From positions 1 to 44,533 of the forward strand of contig JAGWZL010000013.1 of assembly GCA_018968815.1 (NCBI GenBank): a stretch of DNA of 44,533 bases. The letters run 5' to 3'. Positions 7,251 through 18,200 of this stretch are shown piece by piece. How positions within the stretch are numbered: the stretch's first letter is position 1; each line of letters begins with the position of its first letter. The notes beneath the pieces were generated by a model. That model made no database searches, had not been told where the DNA came from, and was given only the letters and a program-made list of their open reading frames with translations. This DNA comes from Verrucomicrobiota bacterium. Its GTDB lineage: Bacteria; Chlamydiota; Chlamydiia; Chlamydiales; SM23-39. Both the position numbers and the translations under genes were made by a program.

Positions 7251-7261
7251 TAAAAAAACCC

Positions 7262-8539
7262 ATGCAAAATCAGATGCCTAAGGGCACATTCGATATTTTA
7301 CCTTACGGAGCCGAGGAGGAGTGGCAATCTTCCGATCTTTGGCAATTCGTGGAGATGACGCTGCGCAAGATCGCTTGCGATTATGGCTATCGAGAGATCC
7401 GGACCCCGATGTATGAAATGACGGGGCTGTTTGATCGCGGGATTGGCGAAACGTCCGATATCGTGACCAAAGAGATGTTTACCTTTCAAGACAAAGGCGG
7501 CCGGTCGATCACCTTGCGTCCCGAGGGGACGGCTGCGGTCATGCGTTCTTTCGTCGAACACAATTTAGCCAATTTGGGCGCTGTGCATAAATTTTTCTAT
7601 ACGGGCCCTATGTTCCGTTACGAGCGGCCGCAGTCAGGGCGGTATCGACAGCACCACCAATTTGGGATTGAAGCGATTGGCAATGGGACGCCTGAACAAG
7701 ATGCAGAGGTGATCGATCTGCTGATGGAATTTTATCACCGGCTTGGGCTGAAGCATCTCAAAGTGCACTTAAATACCGTGGGCGATCTCGAATCGCGGAC
7801 TCGATTTAGAAATGCGCTGCTCGATTATTTGCGGCCCTATTTGGCTGAGCTTTCAGCAGAGAGCAAAATCCGTTTTGAGAAAAATCCGCTCCGCATTCTC
7901 GACTCTAAGGATCCAAAAGACAAAGAGATTGTGAAAGGGGCCCCCTCTATTTTGCATTCACTCACTGCGGCGGCGAAGAGTCACTTTGATGCTGTGTGCC
8001 GCTGTCTGGAAGCATTGAAAATCCCCTATCTGGTCGATGATAAAATTGTGCGCGGCCTCGATTATTACAATAAAACGGTGTTTGAGGTCATGGCTGGAGA
8101 TCTGGGCGCCCAAAATACGATTGGAGCGGGCGGCAGATACGATGGGCTGATTGCGATGCTGGGCGGGCCCGATCTCCCTTCCGTGGGCTGGGCGACAGGC
8201 CTCGAGCGGGTGATGCAAGTGATGAAGGCGCAAAAAGTGTCTGTGCCTTTGCCATGCAGGCCGAAAGTGTATTTCATTCCCATGGGCGATGAGGCGATGG
8301 AGCCATGCCTGGAACTGGCAACGAAGTGTAGACACCATGGAATTGGAGCCGATATTGAGCTGAGCGGGAGGAAAATGCAGGCAGCGATTCAAAATGCCTT
8401 GCGCGCGGAGATCCCTTTCTGTGCCATTATTGGCAGCAACGAACTGTCGCAAAGAAAGTTGCAGCTGAAAAACTTGCAAACACGCGAACAGCGAGAAATC
8501 CCTTTTGACGCGCTACTCAAGGAGTTATCCCATGTTTAA
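7262..8539 (+). CDS. hisS: Histidyl-tRNA synthetase
   Basis: 425 aa class II synthetase that charges tRNA-His. KGTFDILP opens the protein as in the family. Motif 2 is seen in FRYERPQSGRYRQHHQFG, the histidine-specific motifs are RGLDYYNKTVFE and the GAGGRYDGL segment, and a C-terminal anticodon-binding domain follows. The ATG at 7262 is preferred because it fits the family N-terminus; an in-frame ATG at 7274 is possible. No clear Shine-Dalgarno is seen. The end overlaps the short Mip-like gene by 8 bp, suggesting translational coupling. Confidence 0.95.
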   Translation: MQNQMPKGTFDILPYGAEEEWQSSDLWQFVEMTLRKIACDYGYREIRTPMYEMTGLFDRGIGETSDIVTKEMFTFQDKGGRSITLRPEGTAAVMRSFVEHNLANLGAVHKFFYTGPMFRYERPQSGRYRQHHQFGIEAIGNGTPEQDAEVIDLLMEFYHRLGLKHLKVHLNTVGDLESRTRFRNALLDYLRPYLAELSAESKIRFEKNPLRILDSKDPKDKEIVKGAPSILHSLTAAAKSHFDAVCRCLEALKIPYLVDDKIVRGLDYYNKTVFEVMAGDLGAQNTIGAGGRYDGLIAMLGGPDLPSVGWATGLERVMQVMKAQKVSVPLPCRPKVYFIPMGDEAMEPCLELATKCRHHGIGADIELSGRKMQAAIQNALRAEIPFCAIIGSNELSQRKLQLKNLQTREQREIPFDALLKELSHV

Positions 8540-8852
8540 AATGTTCCTTTTTGCCTGTCCTCTTCTTTTAGGGGCGGCGGAAAAAGAGCTCGATGTGTCC
8601 AAGGTTTCTGAGGCGATCGGGCACATGATTGGAAAAAATCTGGAAGAATTAGGGCTCGATTTTGACCTGGATGCGGTTGTCAAGGGGCTGAAAGAGGAAT
8701 CAGAGGGGATTCGTTCGCCGCTGAATGAAGATGAGTGCGTCCAAGCGATCGCCACTCTGCAAGAAGAGAAGATGGAAAACCGGGTGAACCAGGAACTGCA
8801 AACCATCGACGCCATCTCCAACGGAGATGAGATTGAGAATCTCGCGGAATGA
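8532..8852 (+). CDS. Truncated Mip-like protein: FKBP N-terminal domain only
   Basis: 106 aa. A signal peptide (MFKMFLFACPLLLGAA) is followed by ~80 residues matching the dimerisation domain of Mip/FkpA proteins (VSEAIGHMIGKNLEELG, LDAVVKGLKE, a PLNEDE segment). The catalytic FKBP peptidyl-prolyl isomerase domain of about 110 residues is absent, because the stop overlaps the trmL start. C. trachomatis has a full-length ~240-aa Mip (CT541) in the same position between hisS and spoU/trmL. AAGGAG seven bases before the ATG and the overlaps with both neighbours show it is still expressed in the operon. It is therefore probably a periplasmic domain-only protein, not a decaying pseudogene. Confidence 0.8.
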   Translation: MFKMFLFACPLLLGAAEKELDVSKVSEAIGHMIGKNLEELGLDFDLDAVVKGLKEESEGIRSPLNEDECVQAIATLQEEKMENRVNQELQTIDAISNGDEIENLAE

Positions 8853-9358
8853 AGATTGTTCTTGTGCAGCCGCAAATTCCGCAAAATACGGGAAACGTTG
8901 TCCGGACCTGCTCTGTGACCGGGGCGGGGCTCATTCTCGTCCATCCCTTAGGTTTTAGCACCCACAGCCGGCATCTGAAGCGGGCGGGCCTCGACTATTG
9001 GGAAGGGGTCGATGTGCTGGAGATTGAGGATCTCGACGCCTATCTAGCCACAACCGACGCCCCTTTTTTCTTTTTTTCGAGCAAAGCAAGCGTCCCTTAT
9101 ACGGGGGCTCCCTATGCACCGGATAGCTTGCTCATTTTTGGTTCTGAGACGTCGGGGCTCCCTGCGAAGTACTTGGAGAAGTGGCCCCATCGATTTTTCA
9201 CCATCCCGATGCGTCCTGGCTCGAGGTGTCTCAACCTAGCGACGAGCGTCGGCATCGTCCTTTTTGAGGCGATTCGGCAAACTCACTTTCTGGAAAAGAG
9301 CGACAACACAATCGAGAGAGCGGCGCTGACGAGGACCGAAGAAGTGACTGGCAGATAG
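8849..9358 (+). CDS. trmL: tRNA (cytidine(34)-2'-O)-methyltransferase, SPOUT family
   Basis: 169 aa. Uses S-adenosylmethionine to methylate the wobble ribose of tRNA-Leu isoacceptors in the family. The SpoU motifs are present: PQNTGNVVRTC near the N-terminus, LLIFGSETSGLP (knot/SAM site) at ~94-105, and IPMRPGSRCLNLATSVGIVLFE at ~117-138. The ATG overlaps the stop of the preceding Mip-like gene by 4 bp. Its 3' end overlaps the opposing DUF2905 gene by 76 bp. A tRNA-Leu gene, the substrate class, lies 0.6 kb downstream, probably by chance. Confidence 0.93.
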   Translation: MKIVLVQPQIPQNTGNVVRTCSVTGAGLILVHPLGFSTHSRHLKRAGLDYWEGVDVLEIEDLDAYLATTDAPFFFFSSKASVPYTGAPYAPDSLLIFGSETSGLPAKYLEKWPHRFFTIPMRPGSRCLNLATSVGIVLFEAIRQTHFLEKSDNTIERAALTRTEEVTGR

Positions 9359-9501
9359 AGAGTTAAAGATCCTTTTTTGATAATGATGTCGCCGGGCAAC
9401 GTGCCGAACCATTCGATGAACCAAGGCAACTGGACGCCGGCATGGATTGCCAAACCGGCGGCAATGATGAGGAGTAGAGTCATTCCTAAGAACTGGATCA
9501 C
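9283..9501 (-). CDS. DUF2905 small membrane protein
   Basis: 72 aa with two membrane segments (about 4-24 and 52-70). Between them is LPGDIIIKKGSLTLYLPVTSS, close to the LPGDixiexgnftfyfPlttS signature of DUF2905. The biochemical role is unknown. The ATG overlaps the trxA stop by 4 bp, so it is the second gene of a trxA operon. It is real despite overlapping the end of trmL on the other strand by 76 bp. Confidence 0.8.
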   Translation of the reverse strand: MIQFLGMTLLLIIAAGLAIHAGVQLPWFIEWFGTLPGDIIIKKGSLTLYLPVTSSVLVSAALSIVLSLFSRK

Positions 9502-9818
9502 ATGGCCGAGTTGATGAATTTTTTCACATCATCGGCTGTTCTAAGGCCGACGAGACGCCCTACTTCCTTACCGTTTTTGAAAAGGATCATGGTGGGAACA
9601 GATGTGATTTGGAATTGAGTCGCGGTTTTCGGTTCGTTGTCGATATCGATTTTACCGACGGTGGCTTTCCCACTCATGTCTTTGGCAACCTGCTCTAATA
9701 CGGGGGCCAGGGAACGGCAGGGGCCGCACCAATTAGCGTGAAAGTCGACGAGAACCACGCCGTTTTTCACTTGGGCATGGAATTCACCATCACTAAAATG
9801 TTTAATCAAATCAGCCAT
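9498..9818 (-). CDS. trxA: Thioredoxin
   Basis: 106 aa cytosolic disulfide reductase with the active site WCGPC (Cys31, Cys34), VDFHANWCGPC context, and the cis-Pro loop SVPTM at ~73-77. GAGG lies seven bases before the ATG. It is the first gene of a two-gene unit with the DUF2905 protein and is divergent from the tRNA-Leu gene. It keeps the position next to trmL (CT539/CT540 in C. trachomatis). Confidence 0.97.
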   Translation of the reverse strand: MADLIKHFSDGEFHAQVKNGVVLVDFHANWCGPCRSLAPVLEQVAKDMSGKATVGKIDIDNEPKTATQFQITSVPTMILFKNGKEVGRLVGLRTADDVKKFINSAM

Positions 9819-9876
9819 AAGCTACCTCATTCATTGCGATAGTTCATAGTGTACAGGGATAAGATATTTTTTCCAA

Positions 9877-9906
9877 ATGACAAAGAATGATGCATGGATC
9901 TATAAT
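9877..9906 (+). promoter_or_regulatory. Promoter of tRNA-Leu
   Basis: ATGACA (9877-9882) and a perfect TATAAT (9901-9906) are separated by 18 bp. Transcription would start near 9913, about 8 nt before the mature tRNA 5' end. Confidence 0.7.
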
Positions 9907-9920
9907 GGGGGCGCATTTTT

Positions 9921-10004
9921 GCGGCCATGGCGGAACTGGCAGACGCGCTAGATTCAGGTTCTAGTCGAGGCAACTCGGTGAAGGTTCGACTCCTTTTGGC
10001 CGCA
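9921..10004 (+). tRNA. tRNA-Leu (anticodon CAG)
   Basis: 84-nt class II tRNA. The acceptor stem is GCGGCCA/TGGCCGC with discriminator A at 10004. The anticodon stem is CTAGA/TCTAG around the loop TTCAGGT, giving CAG. A long variable arm (TCGAGGCAACTCGG) and the T loop TTCGACT are present. The 3' CCA is not encoded. The 3' part of the gene plus its terminator is duplicated immediately downstream. Confidence 0.97.
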
Positions 10005-10116
10005 AGCGAAAGGGGCCCCCAAAAACGGATCGTTTTTGGGGAAAAGGTGTTGGTTCGACTCCAATTGGGCCGCAAGCGAAAGGGGCCCCCAAAAACGGAC
10101 CGTTTTTGGGGAAAAG
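9983..10116 (+). repeat. Tandem duplication of the tRNA-Leu 3' end with its terminator
   Basis: The ~65-bp unit starting GGTTCGACTCC and ending TTTTTGGGGAAAAG occurs at 9983-10046 and again at 10052-10116, offset 69 bp, with only a few changes. The second copy carries the T-arm 3' half, acceptor 3' strand and terminator hairpin, but no 5' half of a tRNA. Confidence 0.92.
10016..10041 (+). terminator. Hairpin terminator of tRNA-Leu (duplicated at 10086-10111)
   Basis: CCCCAAAAACG and CGTTTTTGGGG form an 11-bp stem with a GAT loop. The second copy has GAC. The T-run lies inside the stem and not after it, so this is an atypical intrinsic terminator. The copy at 10086-10111 sits just upstream of thiN. 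Confidence 0.6.
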
Positions 10117-10123
10117 AGGAAGG

Positions 10124-10726
10124 ATGACAACGGCGATTGTAGCAAACGGTCAAATCGATTCCCCCACAATCATTCGTTCGCTGATTTTACGTCACAATCA
10201 GATCATTGCCGTCGATGGCGGCCTCGTTCACTGCGACAAGATGGGCATACAGCCCCATCTAATCGTAGGAGACTTTGATTCATGTCCGCCCGAGCTGCAG
10301 CACAAGTATGCGCATATTCGTACCATCTTACTCAAAAAAGACAAGGATGAAACCGATCTGGAAGCAGCCATTCGAGAGGCCCATGCAAAAGACACCACTC
10401 TCTATGCTGCATGGGGTTACCGCATTGATCACAGCCTGACGAATGCCCTTCTATTGACCCGTTATCCTGGCATGAAAATGGAGACAGAAACGGAAATCGT
10501 TTTTGCCGTCGATCAAGCCGTGCAATTGCATTGCAAAGTAGGACAAACCCTTTCTCTGATTCCTCTCAATGGCCCTGTGACAGGCATCACAACCTCTGGG
10601 CTGAAATGGGAACTGAAAAGTGGGAAGTTGGACTCACATTTTATTGGTATTTCCAATGTGTGTGTCAGCGCCACCATTCAAATTTCTGTAAAAAGCGGCT
10701 CTTTGCTGTGCGTCCTCCAGCGGTAA
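10124..10726 (+). CDS. thiN: Thiamine pyrophosphokinase
   Basis: 200 aa. Transfers pyrophosphate from ATP to thiamine to give thiamine diphosphate. Motifs: AVDGGLVHC (~30-38), HLIVGDFDS (~46-54), KDKDETDLEAAI (~71-82) and GYRIDHSLTN (~95-104), which together form the ATP/Mg and thiamine sites of the family. The ATG at 10124 follows GAGGAAGG. No thiamine synthesis genes are in the window, which suits a scavenger of host thiamine. No THI-box was seen upstream; instead there is the duplicated tRNA terminator. Confidence 0.92.
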   Translation: MTTAIVANGQIDSPTIIRSLILRHNQIIAVDGGLVHCDKMGIQPHLIVGDFDSCPPELQHKYAHIRTILLKKDKDETDLEAAIREAHAKDTTLYAAWGYRIDHSLTNALLLTRYPGMKMETETEIVFAVDQAVQLHCKVGQTLSLIPLNGPVTGITTSGLKWELKSGKLDSHFIGISNVCVSATIQISVKSGSLLCVLQR

Positions 10727-10760
10727 CCGATTATCCCAAATATCGCTTAGTTGGATCGGG

Positions 10761-10976
10761 TATTAGGGCGTGGAGCCTCGGGTTCCGCTCTTTCCACTCT
10801 TTGAGGTGGCGAACGCCTCGGTGGGTATGCCTCGTTGGGTATTATTAGGGCGTGGAGCCTCGGGCTCCGCTCTCTCCACTCTTTGAGGTGGCGAACGCCT
10901 CGGTGCGTACTAGGGCGGGGAGCCTCGGGCTCCGCTCTCTAGCCATTCTTTGAGGTTGCGAATCGCCTCTTGGGTC
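10761..10976. repeat. Three copies of the cmk/plsC 3' end
   Basis: Copies start at 10761, 10843 and 10908, of about 65-68 bp each. Each carries GGAGCCTCGGG(T/C)TCCGCTCT followed by TTTGAGGT(G/T)GCGAA. The third copy is the coding 3' end of the minus-strand gene; the two outside copies are decayed, still readable as its last ~20 codons with substitutions. They lie between the convergent thiN and cmk/plsC genes. Confidence 0.9.
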
Positions 10977-12220
10977 AAGTCGGTGATACGGGCTTGCATC
11001 GCTTTTTTATCCGGCCCATTTTCCCATTCGATGGCCGAGCCAAACACAACGGTGATTTTGCCAAAGAGTTTGGGGAACTTTCTTCCTCTCGGCCAAGCTT
11101 GATAGGCTCCCTGAATGTAGGCGGGAATCACACAGCATTCGGCCTTGTGCACAAGAAACGCAAGCCCGCGCTCCAAAGGAAGCAGTTCCCCTGTCGCAGA
11201 CCGTTTCCCTTCCGGAAACAAAAGGAGTTTTTTCCCTTGCTGCAAAAGGGCGATCATATCGCGAAAAATCGCCGCATCGGACACCCCTCGAGAGACAGGA
11301 TGCGCATTAAGCCCTTGGATCAGTCTCCCAAGAAGAGGCGCCTCAAACAACGACCCTCGCGCCAGAAAATGCACTTCTTCAGGACAAGAAATCGAAAGGA
11401 CGGGCGGATCAAAAAAAGAGGTGTGATTCGCCGCAACGACAGCAGCCCCTGGCCGAAAATGCTCCAGCCCATACACTTTGAGCCTAAAAAAGCACTTGAA
11501 AAAGAGGCGCGCCAGCCAATACACCCATTTGTACGAAAGCTTCATCTTTGGATAGCGCCTTTTGGGCTTGATGCGCACAATCTTGTCGATCACTTGTTGC
11601 GCCGTCAGATCAGATGTATCGATCACCAAGGCGTTCGCAGCTTTTTTTAAAGGAGAGATGGATCGCGTGGAATCGGTTTCATCTCGCTCTTGGATCTCTT
11701 TCAATACAGCCTCAAAAGAAAGGGCGTGATCGGGAAACTTATGCGATAACTCCCGATAGCGCCTCTGCGCCCTCACTTCCGCTTTCGCTGTCAGAAAAAT
11801 TTTGAGATCGGCATCAGGAAACACCACCGTGCCCATGTCTCTGCCTTCAAAAACGGCATCGACCGAATGGCCAAAACGCCTTTGGATCTTCACCATCTCT
11901 TCCCGAATCAAAGGGTAGATGGCAATCTGCGAGGCCGCCATTGAAATCGCCTGCGTCCGAATGTCATGCGTCACATCGGTCCCGCATACAAAATAGTGTC
12001 TTTCTCCATGGGCAGAAGAGCGAATTTCAAACTGAAATCGAGAGACAAGCTCTTCCACTTGCGATTGATTTTGCGGGTCGATCTTTTCTTTCAAAACCAG
12101 CCAAGCCAACGAGCGATACATAGCTCCCGTATCGAAAAAGGTGAAGCCCAGCTTCTTGGCCACCCCTTTCGCAACTGTCGATTTTCCTGTCCCAGAAGGT
12201 CCGTCTATTGTGATGATCAT
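10910..12220 (-). CDS. Fusion of cytidylate kinase and PlsC acyltransferase
   Basis: 436 aa. Residues 1-~218 are cytidylate kinase: P-loop GPSGTGKST at 7-15, FDTGAMYRSLA, FEGRDMGTVVFPDA and an RDETDSTR segment. Residues ~225-430 are a 1-acylglycerol-3-phosphate O-acyltransferase: NHTSFFD (HX4D) near 264-270 and FPEGKRS near 330-336. The product would phosphorylate CMP/dCMP and also make phosphatidic acid. C. trachomatis has the two as adjacent genes (CT452, CT453). The start overlaps the cdsA stop by 4 bp, and CdsA consumes both products (CTP indirectly, phosphatidic acid directly). The C-terminal ~20 codons are the source of the neighbouring tandem repeats. Confidence 0.93.
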   Translation of the reverse strand: MIITIDGPSGTGKSTVAKGVAKKLGFTFFDTGAMYRSLAWLVLKEKIDPQNQSQVEELVSRFQFEIRSSAHGERHYFVCGTDVTHDIRTQAISMAASQIAIYPLIREEMVKIQRRFGHSVDAVFEGRDMGTVVFPDADLKIFLTAKAEVRAQRRYRELSHKFPDHALSFEAVLKEIQERDETDSTRSISPLKKAANALVIDTSDLTAQQVIDKIVRIKPKRRYPKMKLSYKWVYWLARLFFKCFFRLKVYGLEHFRPGAAVVAANHTSFFDPPVLSISCPEEVHFLARGSLFEAPLLGRLIQGLNAHPVSRGVSDAAIFRDMIALLQQGKKLLLFPEGKRSATGELLPLERGLAFLVHKAECCVIPAYIQGAYQAWPRGRKFPKLFGKITVVFGSAIEWENGPDKKAMQARITDLTQEAIRNLKEWLESGARGSPP

Positions 12221-13056
12221 ACTTTTACAAAATGTAGGTAAATATAGATAATCGGCGCATTGAAAAGAATCGAATCCACCGCATCGAGCGCCCCACCAAG
12301 GCCCGGGAGAGCATTGCTATCCTTCTTATTCGCATCCCGCTTGAGCAGCGATTCAGAAAGATCTCCAAATTGCCCCACAATACCCAAAACAAGACCTAAA
12401 AAGAGCCACTCCAACATCCCTAAATGAAAGGCCCCGGAAAAATCGCTCGCTAGATGAAAAATAAAGCTCGCCCCTAACGCGCAAACAAGCCCTATAATCG
12501 CCCCCTCAACCGTCTTCTTCGGGCTGATCGTCGGAGCTAATTTCCGCTTGCCCCAAAGATTGCCCCCAAAATAGGCGCCCACATCGGTAATTTTCGTCAC
12601 CACAAGCAGATAAGTCAGCCACCATCTCCCATCCACGCCGCTTAAATAGAGAATGCCCAAAACCATTCCCATCGGAACCGCTATGTAGAGCAGCCCAAAA
12701 GAAGAAACAGCCAGATCGACAATCGCCCCCTCTCTTTGCCCAAAATGCAAGGCAAAAAGGACGAGAAAAGCCACAAAGAAGAAGATGATCGGCATATGCT
12801 CCAACCCATCGACTTTAGCGCTTAAAAAGAACGAAAACACCTCGATCACAGAGAGAATAATCAGGGCAGGCAAAATCATTCTGCCCCCTTTTGCTTTCAC
12901 AAATTGTTCATACTCCCAAATCGCAACGCCCGCTAAAAGCGCAACAAATGCCGCCACAATGTATTGAAATACAGAGTTGAAAGCAAAAGCGATTAAACAG
13001 ATGAGAAGAACAATTGTAATGCTCGAGGCAATCAGTCTACGATAAAGATCCGTCAT
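12217..13056 (-). CDS. cdsA: Phosphatidate cytidylyltransferase
   Basis: 279 aa, about 8 membrane segments. Makes CDP-diacylglycerol from CTP and phosphatidic acid. The C-terminal signature is clear: SPKKTVEGAIIG, then KKDSNALPGLGGALDAVDS near 250-268. It starts one base after the uppS stop and its own stop overlaps cmk/plsC by 4 bp, so the three are one translationally coupled unit. The order equals CT450-CT453. Confidence 0.94.
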   Translation of the reverse strand: MTDLYRRLIASSITIVLLICLIAFAFNSVFQYIVAAFVALLAGVAIWEYEQFVKAKGGRMILPALIILSVIEVFSFFLSAKVDGLEHMPIIFFFVAFLVLFALHFGQREGAIVDLAVSSFGLLYIAVPMGMVLGILYLSGVDGRWWLTYLLVVTKITDVGAYFGGNLWGKRKLAPTISPKKTVEGAIIGLVCALGASFIFHLASDFSGAFHLGMLEWLFLGLVLGIVGQFGDLSESLLKRDANKKDSNALPGLGGALDAVDSILFNAPIIYIYLHFVKV

Positions 13057-13057
13057 A

Positions 13058-15134
<2,077 letters not shown>

Positions 15135-15234
15135 TCATAGCCTAAAAAGGCCAAATCGGAAAAGAACCTTTTTTATACTAGACAAACTGGAGTCCGTTCG
15201 GCTATCCTCCAACAATTCAAAGAAAAAGGTTTTC

Positions 15235-18200
15235 ATGGAAAAACAGAAAAAGTGGCAATTTTTTCTCATCCTGACAGTCATCGCGCTCACCCTTTATAAC
15301 ATCTTCCCCACCCTTTTTTATTACTGTAAGCCTCTCAGCAGTCCCATTACCGAACAGCAGGGATTAGACATCGCTGCTGCCTTGGAGCAAAGGGTCAGCC
15401 AAGTGGAGGCCGACTCTCAGGAATGGATTGCGTCATTTTGTCGTTTGATCCATGTAAAACCCCAATCGATTGAAAAAGATGGCCAAAATTTTATTGTTCG
15501 ATTTGTGAAATCGGAAGAGGCGGCCCGTTTCCGCAAGCTGCTGCCGAGAGCCGGCTCTCTCATTCCTTTTGTCCCCGCGCAACTGGGATTAGCGCCCCAA
15601 GAAACAGAAAATGTCAAAGAAGTGATTGTCTCGCGACAATTTGCGGGTCCTTTGCGCCGCGATCTCTTTTCGTACGCCAGCAAGGGCTCCTCTTTATATC
15701 GCGATATCATGCTCGATCGCGCCGCCCAAATTGCCTATATTTTGGCAGGTCCGAGCGAAGCTGCCTATGCGTTGCATAGCGCTGACCCCAGAGTGTTGGA
15801 ACCTCTGGCGTTTCAGATTCAGACGATTGCGGAACTGGAAGGGTCTCAAAAATCGATTGCGAACCGCATGGCCGCCTCCTTTACGCAAGGCCCTTTCGGG
15901 TCCAAGAGCCAAGCGGTCAAATCGCTGATTGCGGCTTTTGAGAATCTGCGCGATCAATTCAAAAAATGGCCCGAGTTCGCGAAGAAGGAATCTCTCTTCA
16001 TCAAAGCGGAAAGCTATTTGAAGCAGCATGAAGCGCTTTTTGCAATGGGAGCCGACCCTTGGAGCATCGGTGAGATTCGCTCTCAGCTCAATCAGTCGCA
16101 AACGCTGCGCTTCGGCCCTCTCAACCCGCTGTTTTCAGAACTCTCGATCGACTGGTCTGCGGAAAAAATTCTTTTGAAGCTCCACCCAGACGTCAACCGA
16201 GCGCAAGTGGAGCAGCTGCTGATGAACGAAGCTGCCAAAGTGGCCCGTTTCACCAATGAATCTCTCGCTGCCGATGAAAATGGCTATTCCATTGCTTTGC
16301 ACAATGTAACGGGGACAACCGGCCTTTTGGTCTGCCATCTCGACAAGCTGATGGCCTCGCAAAGCGAAGAAATCGCAACCAAGCTGAAAAACCATTGGCG
16401 CCCCACACACCCCGACTTATCGAGCCTATCGATCGTCGATGCCGCTTCGTTTGAAACGTTAAGCCCCGACCAAAAAGCTCTCAGTTTACAGATTCATGCG
16501 CCCGATGAAGAAAATCGGAAACTGCAAATTCTCACTCATGGATTGCAGCACATCGCGAATACGTACGCAGAATTTCCCAATTCAGCCCCTGCGCAAGAGT
16601 TCCAGTCCGATTTCCGCCATTTAGTTCAACTGTTGCAGCAAAACGGTTTTGTGCCCTATCAAGGGGAGCAGCAAGAGCTGATCTTTGAAAAACGGGATCC
16701 TTATCTCCCGCTTTTGGCTGCGACCCGAGAGGCGTTTCAAGTGAAGGGAACGCAAAAATACGCCTTCTTAGAGCTTGCGAATCTCGAACAGCGCATTGTG
16801 AATGCCAATCGGATCGACACCCAGATCCACGAAGATCTCATGAAGTGGCAAGACGAATACAATGCCGCGCAAGTCAGCATACAGCCTGGCGCCAAGTTCG
16901 ATGTTCCCAAGCCAATTCGGAGTGTTTTTCTCAACAACTTGAGCCTCTCTTTGAAAAAATATTTCCGGGGCGATGAGAAAAAAGTGATCCGCTGGGGCCT
17001 CGATCTCTCGGGCGGGAAGACCGTTCAAATTGAGCTCAGAGACGCCAATAACCAGCTCGTGAAAAACGACGACGAGATCAAACAAGGGATCAACGAACTG
17101 TACAATCGCGTCGGCAAAATGGGCGTCTCTGAAGTGGCCATCCGCCAACTCGGCCATCACATTGTCCTCGATTTTCCTGGCGCTCAATCTCTGTCTGCCT
17201 CTGAGCTGATCAAAGCCTCTTCCATGTACTTTCACATGGTCAATGAAAAATTCTCTTCCCACACTTCCCCTTTTGCTGCAGCCGCGCAGCGCTTTTTGCA
17301 AGAGGTGTGGAATGAAGCGGTGATCAAAAATCGAAAAGATCCCGCGAGCATTCATGAAATCGCTTACAAACGGCTCCACTCCGATTCCCCCTCTGAAGTG
17401 GTCCGTACCCTCTTAGAGGCGGGCCTTGTGTTGCAATCGCCCGAGCATCCGACATTGGGATACGCCTTTGACGACACCGTGTCTAAAATCGCCCTCATCC
17501 GCGGCGATCAAAGCGAGTGGCTCGGCCAAACGCATCCTCTCCTGATTGTGTACAATAACTACGCTCTGGAAGGCTCTCAGCTCGGATCGGTCCATGCGAG
17601 CTATGATCCGGGACGGGGCAATTTCCTCAGTTTCTCCGTCAGCCCATCGAGTGTCGATCGAGATGGCAAAACCATCGATCCTCGCGCGATCTTAAAATCT
17701 TGGACCTCTCGCTTCTGCAAAGACAGCGTGCAGGGCACTCCATTGGAAGATTTTTCCAAAAGACGGGGCTGGAGATTGGCTGTGCTTCTCAACGACACTG
17801 TGATCAGCGCGCCGACTCTGGAAGCGGAGATCAGCGACGGAGGTCAGATCAGCGGCCGATTTTCTCAACGAGAAGTCACCGCCCTAGTCGCCGACTTAAA
17901 AGCGGGCTCTCTCAGCTTCACGCCCCATATTCTTTCTGAAAAGAATGTGAGCCCTGAACTGGGCCTCAAAGACCGCACTCAAGGCATTATCGCCACGATC
18001 ATCGCTCTTTTACTCGTGGTTGGATCGATGCTGGCTTATTACCGGTTTGCAGGTCTTGTGGCATCCGTTGCGGTTCTCTTCAATCTGCTGATCCTTTGGG
18101 CGACCTTGCAAAACATCAATGCCACCCTATCGCTGGCAGGGATCGCGGGCATTATTTTGACAGTGGGAATGGCGATCGACGCAAACGTTCTGGTGTTTGA

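Noticed and set aside
7220-7261. N-terminal extension of hisS
   Set aside because: The extension is translated from the end of the type II element and the solo type I arm; the HisRS family begins at the ATG at 7262 or 7274.
9921-10116. Second tRNA gene after tRNA-Leu
   Set aside because: The second copy has only the T-arm and acceptor 3' strand; there is no 5' half or anticodon arm.
10761-10976. Possible CRISPR array
   Set aside because: There are only three units of ~65 bp, of unequal spacing, and they are degenerate copies of a coding 3' end with no regular spacers.
15174-15179. TATACT as secDF promoter
   Set aside because: No acceptable -35 box is found at 16-18 bp, so it was not listed as a feature.
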